8,956 bases of DNA, from assembly GCA_016649925.1 (NCBI GenBank), contig JAENWO010000088.1, positions 1-8,956 on the forward strand, in the 5' to 3' direction. Source of the DNA: Actinomycetales bacterium (GTDB lineage: Bacteria > Actinomycetota > Actinomycetes > Actinomycetales > Beutenbergiaceae). Position 1 is the first letter of the stretch. The number at the start of each line of letters is the position of its first letter. Below, one piece after another: positions 1-8,698 of the stretch. The position numbers and the translations under genes were made by a program. The notes under the pieces are model-generated. The model worked only from the letters and a program-made list of their open reading frames with translations, was not told the origin of the DNA and made no database searches.

Positions 1-1
1 A

Positions 2-82
2 CCCGGCCCGCTGCGTACCGCCGCCACCGCCTACCAGAACGCGATCGACAACCTCACCAACGCAACCGGGCTCGCCGCATGA
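2..82 (+). CDS. 3' end of an unidentified gene (26 codons)
   Basis: An open frame enters from the left edge and ends at TGA 80-82. It encodes a C-terminus reading PGPLRTAATAYQNAIDNL followed by a short Ala/Thr/Asn-rich tail that ends in GLAA. The tail looks like an amphipathic helix. All codons are GC-ending and typical of the neighbours, which supports a real coding frame, but 26 residues without a motif are not enough to name a family. It lies on the same strand as the sugar isomerase, 158 nt upstream of it. Whether the two are co-transcribed cannot be decided from the window. Confidence 0.5.
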   Translation, partial: PGPLRTAATAYQNAIDNLTNATGLAA

Positions 83-240
83 ACACCACCAACGCCCCAC
101 GAGACGAAACTTGACCCAAAATCGCGGCTCCGCCGCGCCTAGCCTTCTAGGGTCGAGGAACAGGTCGGCGGAACGGCGTCCGGTCTGTCTCGGCCAGATG
201 AGGCTGAGCAGGAGACTGCAGTTCAAGGGAGACGGTGGGT
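83..240. other. Intergenic region with short hairpin and possible -10 element
   Basis: There is no convincing gene in this stretch. It holds a short perfect hairpin at 123-137 (CGCGGC, loop TCC, GCCGCG) that could be a weak terminator for the gene ending at 82, although no T-tract follows. A TANNNT hexamer (TAGGGT, 148-153) could be a -10 for the isomerase gene and would give a leader of about 80 nt, but no -35 sits at 17-18 nt. A TTGACC at 111-116 is too far upstream of the nearest TANNNT to be its partner. These are weak calls. Confidence 0.3.
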
Positions 241-1101
241 ATGGCCAAGATCGGCGTCCAGGTGATGATGCTCAAGACGAGCTTCGAAGAAGTGGGGCCG
301 TTCGAGACCCTGCGCAAGGTCAGCGAGATCGGCTACAACGCCGTCGAGATCTCCCAGATCTCGATGAGCCCCGAGAACGTCGCCGAGATGGCCCGTGCCC
401 GGGACGAGCTGGGGATGGACATCGCCTCGCTGTCGGCCGGCCTCGAGCCGATGCCGGGCCGCGGCGGGGAGGCCCTGACCACCGACTTCGACAAGATCGT
501 GGCGGACTGCACGACCCTGGGCTCGGAGAACCTGCGGATCGGCATGCTCCCGTTCAGCGCGATGGCCTCCCTGGAGACGGCACTGGAGTTCTGCCGCACG
601 AGCAACGAGGTCGCCGGCCGGCTCGCCGAGCACGGCGTCAACCTGTACTACCACAACCACCACATCGAGTTCGCGAGGTTCGACGGCATCCCCCTGCTGG
701 ACATCATCAACGAGAACGCCCCGAACATGCGCCTCGAGCTGGACGTCCACTGGGTGCAGCGCGGTGGCAACGACCCCGTCACGGCGCTGAAGAAGTACGC
801 CGATCGCACCGACCTGGTGCACCTCAAGGACTACCGCATCGGCCAGCTCCCGCCGGAGGCGTTCGACTCGCTCGCCAAGGGCGACTTCGCCGCGTTCATG
901 AACGCCTTCACCGGCGTCGTGCAGTTCGCCGAGGTCGGCGAGGGCAACCTCGACTTCAAGGGCATCATCGACCAGGCGGTCTCCGCCGGCGTGAAGTACC
1001 TCTTCGTCGAGCAGGACGACCCGTACGGCCGTGACCCGTTCGACTGCCTGATCACCTCACGCGAGAACCTGCTGGCGCTGGGCTTCGCCGACCTGTTCTG
1101 A
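241..1101 (+). CDS. Sugar phosphate isomerase/epimerase, AP endonuclease 2-like TIM barrel
   Basis: This 286-residue protein has the layout of the xylose isomerase-like TIM-barrel superfamily (AP_endonuc_2 fold), whose members use a divalent metal to isomerise, epimerise or dehydrate sugars and polyols. Likely metal and substrate residues are visible in barrel order: E36, the YYHNHHIEF stretch at 136-144, the ELDVHW strand with D168 and H170, HLKD at 194-197, E231 in EVGEG, and E257 near the end. The length is normal and there is no signal peptide, so it should be cytosolic. I prefer ATG 241 to the in-frame GTG at 235: AAGGGAG (225-231) lies 9 nt before the ATG but only 3 nt before the GTG. 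The substrate cannot be read from the sequence. No sugar transporter or kinase is visible nearby, though the gene cut by the left edge might belong with it. Family call strong, reaction unknown. Confidence 0.88.
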   Translation: MAKIGVQVMMLKTSFEEVGPFETLRKVSEIGYNAVEISQISMSPENVAEMARARDELGMDIASLSAGLEPMPGRGGEALTTDFDKIVADCTTLGSENLRIGMLPFSAMASLETALEFCRTSNEVAGRLAEHGVNLYYHNHHIEFARFDGIPLLDIINENAPNMRLELDVHWVQRGGNDPVTALKKYADRTDLVHLKDYRIGQLPPEAFDSLAKGDFAAFMNAFTGVVQFAEVGEGNLDFKGIIDQAVSAGVKYLFVEQDDPYGRDPFDCLITSRENLLALGFADLF

Positions 1102-1136
1102 GCAGGAGCGGCCACCGCCACAGCAACCCCAGCGGA

Positions 1137-1192
1137 CGAGTGCTGGCGATTCATGCTCTATCTCACGATATGAGCGGAATCGGCAGCACTCG
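1137..1192. terminator. Long imperfect stem-loop between convergent genes
   Basis: Arms CGAGTGCTGGCGATTC (1137-1152) and GAATCGGCAGCACTCG (1177-1192) pair at 15 of 16 positions. The 24-nt interval between them folds again (GCTC..TATC, TCAC, GATA..GAGC, one bulge), so the whole 56 nt can form one long hairpin. It lies between the isomerase stop (1101) and the fumC stop (1217), which converge, so a bidirectional terminator is the simplest reading. No long T-tract follows on either strand (only GCTTT on +). The core also contains CTCA-N5-TGAG (1162-1174), which resembles a regulator half-site pair. Confidence 0.55.
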
Positions 1193-1216
1193 ATTGCTTT
1201 GGGGTGCTTGGGGTGG

Positions 1217-2611
<1,395 letters not shown>

Positions 2612-2636
2612 CACTGCTCCCTCGTCGCCGGGTGGA

Positions 2637-2663
2637 TCCGGCCAGTATCCCAGAACGTCTGGA
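2637..2663 (-). promoter_or_regulatory. Candidate fumC promoter and adjoining 13-bp palindrome
   Basis: On the minus strand GATACT (2649-2644) is a plausible -10 that would start transcription near 2637, giving a leader of about 26 nt before the fumC ATG. No good -35 is present. Directly upstream sits a perfect inverted repeat CCAGA-ACG-TCTGG (2650-2662), in the -35/-10 spacer, where a repressor or activator could bind. The position is attractive but no known regulator is assigned to this motif, and both elements could be chance. Confidence 0.3.
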
Positions 2664-2675
2664 CGCGAGGAGGGC

Positions 2676-2767
2676 GTCGGTCCCGGGGTCGTTCCACGGC
2701 CGGGTCGGTCCGCGGGTCGTTCCACGGCCGGGTCGGTCCCGGGGTCGTTCCACGGCCGGGTCGGTCC
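2676..2767. repeat. 28-bp direct tandem repeat, three copies plus a partial fourth
   Basis: Units lie at 2676-2703, 2704-2731 and 2732-2759, followed by the first 10 bp of a fourth copy (2760-2769, similarity fading after that). Units 1 and 3 are identical. Unit 2 differs at two adjacent bases (CG to GC at unit positions 9-10). Each begins GTCGGTCC and ends CCACGGCCGG. There are no spacers, so it is not a CRISPR array. The period is not a multiple of three, but three units (84 bp) keep the reading frame, which explains why the minus-strand frame stays open through the array. The unit read on the minus strand contains the codons for R-P-W-N-D-P of the adjoining GNAT remnant, so the array probably grew by slippage or unequal crossing over from that gene. 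Confidence 0.9.
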
Positions 2768-2836
2768 GCAGACGTCCCAGAGCTCGACGACCCGGGGGAC
2801 GTCGTCGTGGGACATGACGGCGATGGTGACGGCCGC
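2733..2836 (-). pseudogene. 5' fragment of a GNAT N-acetyltransferase gene (YpeA/RimI-like), truncated
   Basis: Read on the minus strand, the frame through ATG 2815 gives [16 protein letters not shown], then [16 protein letters not shown] acetyltransferases of the YpeA type start in just this way: a short beta strand, D-D-V-x-x-V-x-x-L-W, then R-P-W-N-D-P before a conserved acidic residue (E. coli YpeA has LLRPWNDPEMDI). After the first RPWNDP the sequence runs into the 28-bp repeats in shifted frames and then into the fumC promoter region. The acetyl-CoA-binding motif and the rest of the roughly 150-residue domain are missing. The codon before the expected VTI start is GTC, not GTG, and no ribosome-binding site precedes ATG 2815. 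It therefore looks like the dead remnant of a gene that once sat between guaB3 and fumC. The family call rests on about 30 residues. Confidence 0.6.
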
Positions 2837-2870
2837 GGCTCGGGCAACGCTGCGCCGTCGGGCCCCCGGG

Positions 2871-3995
2871 TCACCGCGGGGAGTACGGGGAGACCACTAC
2901 CTCCACGCGCTGGAACTCCTTGAGGTCGGAGTAGCCGGTGGTGGCCATGGCGCGGCGCAGGGCACCGATGAGGTTCAGCGTGCCGTCCGCCTGCGTGCCG
3001 GGGCCGAGCAGGATCTGCTCCATCGTGCCCACGGTGCCGACCCGCACGCGCTCGCCGCGAGGCAGCTGCGGGTGGTGCGCCTCCGAGCCCCAGTGCCAGC
3101 CCTGGCCGGGTGCCTCCTCGGCGCGCGCGAGCGCCGCGCCGAGCATGACGGCGTCGGCCCCACAGGCGACGGCCTTGACGAGGTCGCCGCTGCGGCCCAC
3201 GCCGCCGTCGGCGATGACGTGGACGTAACGGCCACCGGACTCGTCGAGGTAGTCGCGGCGGGCGGCCGCGACGTCGGCCACCGCGCTCGCCATCGGCGCG
3301 TGGATACCGAGGGTGACGCGCGTGGTGTGGGCGGCACCCCCGCCGAAGCCGACGAGCACGCCCGCGGCACCGGTGCGCATCAGGTGCAGGGCCGCGGTGT
3401 AGGTGGAGGCTCCGCCGACGATCACCGGGACGTCGAGCTCGTAGATGAACCGCTTGAGGTTGAGCGGCTCGGCGTGGGTGGAGACGTGCTCGGCCGAGAC
3501 CGTCGTCCCGCGGATGACGAACAGGTCGACCCCGGCGTCGACGACGGTGCGCCAATGCTCCTGCGTACGCTGCGGTGAGAGGGCACCGGCGACGGTCACC
3601 CCGGCGCGGCGGATCTCCTTGAGGCGCTCCGTGATGAGCTCGGGGATGACGGGCGAGGCGTAGAGCTCCTGCATCCGGGCGGTCGCGTTCGGCGCGGGCA
3701 GCTCGGCGACCTCCTCCAGGAACGGCTCCGGGTCCTCGTACCTCGTCCACAGGCCCTCGAGGTCGAGCACGCCGATGCCACCCAGCTCACCGAGCTGGAT
3801 TGCGGTCGCGGGGCTCATCACGGAGTCCATCGGGGCGGCCAGCACGGGGAGTTCGACGTAGTAGGCGTCGATCTGCCAGCCGACCGAGACGTCCTCCGGG
3901 TCGCGCGTGCGCCGGGAGGGCACGACGGCGATGTCGTCGAAGGAGTAGGCGCGGCGACCCCGCTTGCCTCGGCCGATCTCGATCTCGTTGCTCAC
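2871..3995 (-). CDS. guaB3: GuaB3 family IMP dehydrogenase-related protein
   Basis: This 374-residue, CBS-less paralogue of IMP dehydrogenase is typical of actinobacteria, where it usually lies beside guaB. It begins with the family hallmark [19 protein letters not shown] and has the TIM-barrel phosphate and nucleotide loops ([46 protein letters not shown]) and the C-terminal [20 protein letters not shown]. The catalytic loop of true IMPDH (G-S-I-C-T-T-R) reads G-A-A-H-T-T-R, placing His223 where the nucleophilic cysteine should be, so the standard covalent mechanism is not available. Mycobacterial GuaB3 also lacks this cysteine and has no settled role; cyanobacterial GuaB3, which keeps it, has been reported active. 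The GTG start at 3995 has no Shine-Dalgarno sequence but a TAGCCT -10 exactly 6 nt before it, suggesting a leaderless mRNA. The family is certain, the activity is not. Confidence 0.93.
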   Translation of the reverse strand: MSNEIEIGRGKRGRRAYSFDDIAVVPSRRTRDPEDVSVGWQIDAYYVELPVLAAPMDSVMSPATAIQLGELGGIGVLDLEGLWTRYEDPEPFLEEVAELPAPNATARMQELYASPVIPELITERLKEIRRAGVTVAGALSPQRTQEHWRTVVDAGVDLFVIRGTTVSAEHVSTHAEPLNLKRFIYELDVPVIVGGASTYTAALHLMRTGAAGVLVGFGGGAAHTTRVTLGIHAPMASAVADVAAARRDYLDESGGRYVHVIADGGVGRSGDLVKAVACGADAVMLGAALARAEEAPGQGWHWGSEAHHPQLPRGERVRVGTVGTMEQILLGPGTQADGTLNLIGALRRAMATTGYSDLKEFQRVEVVVSPYSPR

Positions 3996-4001
3996 GGCAG
4001 C

Positions 4002-4007
4002 AGGCTA
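4002..4007 (-). promoter_or_regulatory. Candidate leaderless -10 element of guaB3
   Basis: TAGCCT on the minus strand is followed by 6 nt and then the GTG start at 3995, which would place transcription start on the first base of the GTG. No -35 match lies 17-18 nt upstream, as is common for actinobacterial promoters. The absence of a ribosome-binding site before this GTG supports leaderless initiation. Confidence 0.45.
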
Positions 4008-4158
4008 CTCGTTCCGGGCTGCGTCCCGGGCCGCCTCCCGGGCCGGACGGCGGCCGCACCGGCGCCCGCACCGGCGGCCGGCGGTGCGCAAGCGCACGGT
4101 CCGGGTGCGCGCCGGGAGGGCGATGTCGGTGACCTGTGGCACTGTGCTGCACATAGAC
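4008..4158. other. Divergent intergenic region guaB3 / exonuclease, GC-rich with small inverted repeats
   Basis: I see no gene here. The stretch is extremely GC-rich and carries several small inverted repeats: GCACCG (4068-4073) with CGGTGC (4082-4087), and TGCGC-AA-GCGCA (4085-4096). A 13-nt segment GCGCCGGGAGGGC (4109-4121), continued by CGATGTCG (4121-4128), repeats pieces of the guaB3 5' coding region at 3909-3921 and 3929-3936. I could not identify a convincing promoter for the exonuclease gene. Confidence 0.4.
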
Positions 4159-4172
4159 GAAAGGCGACGGAC

Positions 4173-4904
4173 ATGACGCACTGGATCGACGGGCCACTTC
4201 TCGGCTTCGACACCGAGACCACCGGGGTCAACCCGTTCCACGACCGGATCGTCTCGGCGGCCCTGGTCGGCCGTGGCCCGGGGGGCACGCAACAGCGAAC
4301 GTGGCTGATCGACCCCGGTGTCGACATCCCTGAGGGGGCGGCAGCGATCCACGGCATCACCACCGAGCACGCCCGCGAGTTCGGGGCGCCTCCGGCCCAA
4401 GCGCTGGCGGAGATCTCCGCGGAACTGGTCGCCGCCTTCCGGTTCGGCGTCCCGGTGGTCGCGTTCAACGCCTCGTTCGACCTGACCATCATCGAGCGGG
4501 AGCTCGAGCGTCACTCGCTGCCGACGATCGGTGAGCGGCTCGGCGCCCCGCTGGCCCCGGTGCTGGACCCTCTCGTGATCGACCGTGGCGTCGACAAGTA
4601 CCGCAAGGGCAAGCGCAAGCTCGTCGACCTCTGCAGCCACTACGGCGTGGAGGAGTCCGGAAACCTGCACACGGCCGACGTCGATGTGGCCGCGACCCTG
4701 GACGTGCTCGCCGCACAGGCCGAGCGCCACCCCGAGCTGCGGGTCCAGTCGCTCGCGGAGCTGCACGCCTGGCAGGCCGCGAGCCACCGCGAGTGGGCCG
4801 AGCACTTCAACGAGTGGCGCCGGGGCCAGGGCTTCGAGGGCCCGGGCGCAGGCCTGGAGTGGCCGCTGTGCACGGTGCAGGAGAGCCAGCTGGCCTCCGC
4901 CTGA
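4173..4904 (+). CDS. DEDDh-family 3'-5' exonuclease (DnaQ/epsilon-like)
   Basis: This 243-residue protein is a stand-alone DnaQ-superfamily exonuclease. All catalytic residues of the DEDDh motif are present: D13 and E15 in FDTETTG (Exo I), D103 in AFNASFD (Exo II), and H166 and D171 in HTADVD (Exo III, H-x4-D). These bind two metal ions and hydrolyse 3' ends of DNA or RNA. The fold fills residues 8-185; the C-terminal part (W-A-E-H-F-N-E-W-R-R..., ending near WPL) is a feature shared by actinobacterial proteins annotated as Pol III epsilon-like exonucleases. The ATG is preceded by GAAAGG (4159-4164) at 8 nt. It is transcribed opposite to guaB and guaB3, which flank it. The substrate (proofreading, repair or RNA) cannot be told; no polymerase or helicase domain is fused to it. 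Confidence 0.92.
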   Translation: MTHWIDGPLLGFDTETTGVNPFHDRIVSAALVGRGPGGTQQRTWLIDPGVDIPEGAAAIHGITTEHAREFGAPPAQALAEISAELVAAFRFGVPVVAFNASFDLTIIERELERHSLPTIGERLGAPLAPVLDPLVIDRGVDKYRKGKRKLVDLCSHYGVEESGNLHTADVDVAATLDVLAAQAERHPELRVQSLAELHAWQAASHREWAEHFNEWRRGQGFEGPGAGLEWPLCTVQESQLASA

Positions 4905-4926
4905 TCAGCACCGGGTGGTCAGCTAC

Positions 4927-7513
<2,587 letters not shown>

Positions 7514-7559
7514 TCCGCGCTCCTCTCGGTCCAGGGTCGACTCGGTGCCACGTCGACGC

Positions 7560-7577
7560 GCACCCAGCGACGGGTGC
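7560..7577. promoter_or_regulatory. Inverted repeat in the MerR gene leader
   Basis: GCACCC (7560-7565) and GGGTGC (7572-7577) are perfect arms separated by 6 nt, close to the expected transcription start of the MerR gene. It could be an operator for autoregulation or an RNA hairpin. No known binding consensus was recognised. Confidence 0.3.
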
Positions 7578-7585
7578 CTGCCCCG

Positions 7586-7614
7586 AGCCTAAGGACACCC
7601 TGGCCATTGAACAA
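7586..7614 (-). promoter_or_regulatory. Candidate promoter of the merR-guaB operon
   Basis: On the minus strand TTGTTC (7614-7609) is separated by exactly 17 nt from TAGGCT (7591-7586), a TANNNT -10. Transcription would begin near 7580, giving a leader of about 65 nt before GTG 7513. The -35 matches consensus only at TTG. Confidence 0.5.
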
Positions 7615-7651
7615 CTCAGGGCGCGTTGCACGACTCCCTTCTGGACACATC

Positions 7652-7680
7652 TTGAATAACCTCTGACGCGGTTGTACGTT
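7652..7680 (+). promoter_or_regulatory. Candidate promoter of whiB3
   Basis: TTGAAT (7652-7657), a 17-nt spacer, and TACGTT (7675-7680) give a good -35/-10 pair. Transcription would start near 7687, with a leader of about 47 nt that contains the (GACC)4 tract. The heptamers GTTGTAC and GTTGTTC (7671-7677, 7678-7684) overlap the -10 and start region. Confidence 0.55.
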
Positions 7681-7696
7681 GTTCGAGACAGCCTGC

Positions 7697-7714
7697 GACC
7701 GACCGACCGACCGA
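7697..7714. repeat. Tetranucleotide repeat (GACC)4 in whiB3 leader
   Basis: Four and a half tandem GACC units lie between the predicted whiB3 transcription start and its ribosome-binding site. It is a simple-sequence tract in untranslated RNA, where copy-number change could alter leader length or folding. Confidence 0.85.
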
Positions 7715-7733
7715 AGATTAAGGGGAAAGCGCC

Positions 7734-8024
7734 GTGGCTGAACTATCGAGACTTCCCGGACCAGTGATGGATCTGTGGGAATGGCAGTACGAGGGTGCCT
7801 GCCGGGAGACCGGCGCCGAGCAGTTCTTCCACCCCGAGGGCGAACGCGGTGCCTCCCGACGGCGGCGCGACGCCAACGCCAAGGCGATCTGCGCCACGTG
7901 CCCCGTGATCCAGCTGTGCCGGGAGCACGCCCTGCGTGTGCGAGAGCCCTACGGCGTCTGGGGTGGCCTGTCCGAGAACGACCGGACGGCGATCCTGAGC
8001 CGCGAGATCTCCGCGGCCAGCTGA
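7734..8024 (+). CDS. whiB3: WhiB-family iron-sulfur transcriptional regulator (WhiB3/WhiD type)
   Basis: The 96-residue protein has the full WhiB signature: four cysteines (C23, C53, C56, C62, with C-x2-C-x5-C in the second part) that bind a [4Fe-4S] cluster, the G-V-W-G-G turn (74-78), and a basic C-terminal tail. WhiB proteins sense O2 or NO through the cluster and act with the primary sigma factor region 4. The N-terminal SRLPGP..DLW.W and FFHPEGERG segments closely resemble Streptomyces WhiD and Mycobacterium WhiB3, and the place next to groES and near guaB agrees with those orthologues. The GTG start at 7734 has AAGGGG (7720-7725) 8 nt upstream. The gene stands alone, divergent from the MerR gene and convergent with groES. 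It is likely a redox or developmental regulator; which genes it controls here is not visible. Confidence 0.95.
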   Translation: MAELSRLPGPVMDLWEWQYEGACRETGAEQFFHPEGERGASRRRRDANAKAICATCPVIQLCREHALRVREPYGVWGGLSENDRTAILSREISAAS

Positions 8025-8051
8025 GGCCCCCGGACCCGGCGCGGACGACGT

Positions 8052-8087
8052 AAGGCCCCGGCCCCCTGATCAGGGGGCCGGGGCCTT
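8052..8087. terminator. Perfect 36-nt palindrome, bidirectional terminator
   Basis: AAGGCCCCGGCCCCCTGA (8052-8069) is followed immediately by its exact reverse complement (8070-8087). The GC-rich stem starts with AA and ends with TT, giving A/T at the stem base on both strands. It lies 28 nt after the whiB3 stop and 23 nt past the groES stop, so it should end transcription of both convergent genes. Confidence 0.9.
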
Positions 8088-8109
8088 CCGCTTGCACGCT
8101 AGGCGCAGA

Positions 8110-8406
8110 TCACTTCTCGACGATGGCGAGGATGTCGCGCGCGGACAGGATGAGGTAATCCTCGCCCGCGTACTTGACCTCGGTACCGCCGTACTTGCTG
8201 TAGATCACGGTGTCACCCACGGCGACGTCCAGCGGGACGCGGTTGCCGTTGTCGTCGACCCGACCGGGGCCGATGGCAAGGACCTTGCCCTCCTGGGGCT
8301 TTTCCTTGACGGTGTCCGGGATGACAAGACCGGACGCCGTGGTCTGCTCGGCCTCGAGCGTCTTCACGACGATCCGGTCTTCGAGCGGTTTGATGGAGAC
8401 CGACAC
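8110..8406 (-). CDS. groES: Co-chaperonin GroES (Cpn10)
   Basis: GroES forms the heptameric lid of the GroEL folding chamber. The 98-residue product begins [14 protein letters not shown], has the mobile loop with TASGLVIPD (23-31) that docks on GroEL, the G-x-V-x-A-I-G-P-G-R turn, and ends in [15 protein letters not shown], all canonical. I chose GTG 8406: AGGGGAGG (8413-8420) lies 6 nt upstream and the protein then has the family's normal start, whereas the frame open to 8493 encodes nothing recognisable. In Streptomyces and Mycobacterium groEL follows groES at once; here a strong terminator and whiB3 follow instead, so any groEL must lie elsewhere. The promoter carries a perfect CIRCE, so it should be repressed by HrcA and induced by heat. 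Confidence 0.97.
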   Translation of the reverse strand: MSVSIKPLEDRIVVKTLEAEQTTASGLVIPDTVKEKPQEGKVLAIGPGRVDDNGNRVPLDVAVGDTVIYSKYGGTEVKYAGEDYLILSARDILAIVEK

Positions 8407-8529
8407 TACGGACCTCCCCTTCGCATTGAGATCTGAACAGGACAGTGGGACCGCACATCCCCCGTCGGGCCCGCCGTCGCGGGGGTCGGACACGAGTGAG
8501 TAGATGCCGCGGTCGAACGCTCCCCCTCG

Positions 8530-8543
8530 CGGAGGAACCTCCG
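8530..8543. other. Short hairpin at the start of the groES leader
   Basis: CGGAGG (8530-8535), AA, CCTCCG (8538-8543) is a perfect inverted repeat at or just after the predicted groES transcription start. A 5' end hairpin in a 135-nt leader could stabilise the mRNA. No known RNA thermometer class was recognised. Confidence 0.35.
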
Positions 8544-8548
8544 GACCA

Positions 8549-8577
8549 AATCTAGGCTCGGATTAGCACTCGGTCAA
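8549..8577 (-). promoter_or_regulatory. groES promoter
   Basis: On the minus strand TTGACC (8577-8572), exactly 17 nt, then TAGATT (8554-8549) is a strong sigma-70-like promoter. Transcription would start near 8542, leaving a leader of about 135 nt before the GTG at 8406. The -35 hexamer lies within the CIRCE spacer, so a bound repressor would block polymerase. Confidence 0.75.
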
Positions 8578-8589
8578 GGTGAGTGCTAA
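8563..8589. promoter_or_regulatory. CIRCE operator (HrcA binding site)
   Basis: TTAGCACTC (8563-8571), a 9-nt spacer, and GAGTGCTAA (8581-8589) match the CIRCE consensus without a mismatch. This is the binding site of the heat-shock repressor HrcA. The downstream half lies between the groES -35 and -10 elements. The hrcA gene itself is not in the window. Confidence 0.97.
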
Positions 8590-8686
8590 CGACTCGCCCG
8601 TCGCAGGGTGCGCCGACGGCCGCCGCGAGCAGCTCGGCGGTGGGCGGCCAGGCGGTCCGCCGGCTCTCCGCCGGCCACGCGGGTGG

Positions 8687-8692
8687 CAGGAT
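8687..8692 (+). promoter_or_regulatory. Candidate leaderless -10 element of the methyltransferase gene
   Basis: CAGGAT is followed by 6 nt and the GTG at 8699, the same geometry as at guaB and guaB3. It departs from TANNNT at the first base and has no -35, so it is weak. No Shine-Dalgarno sequence is present before this GTG. Confidence 0.3.
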
Positions 8693-8698
8693 CGTGGT

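Noticed and set aside
79..114. Short ORF (11 codons) whose ATG overlaps the TGA of the left-edge gene
   Set aside because: ATGA overlaps arise by chance; the peptide has no recognisable feature and no ribosome-binding site of its own could be separated from the upstream coding sequence.
111..145. TTGACC...TAGCCT promoter for the sugar isomerase gene
   Set aside because: The spacer is 23 nt, too long for a normal sigma-70-type promoter.
2676..2767. CRISPR array
   Set aside because: The 28-bp repeats are directly adjacent with no spacers, and no cas gene is present.
8110..8493. groES starting at ATG 8493
   Set aside because: The extension has no similarity to Cpn10, and the ribosome-binding site and canonical SVSIKPL start point to GTG 8406.
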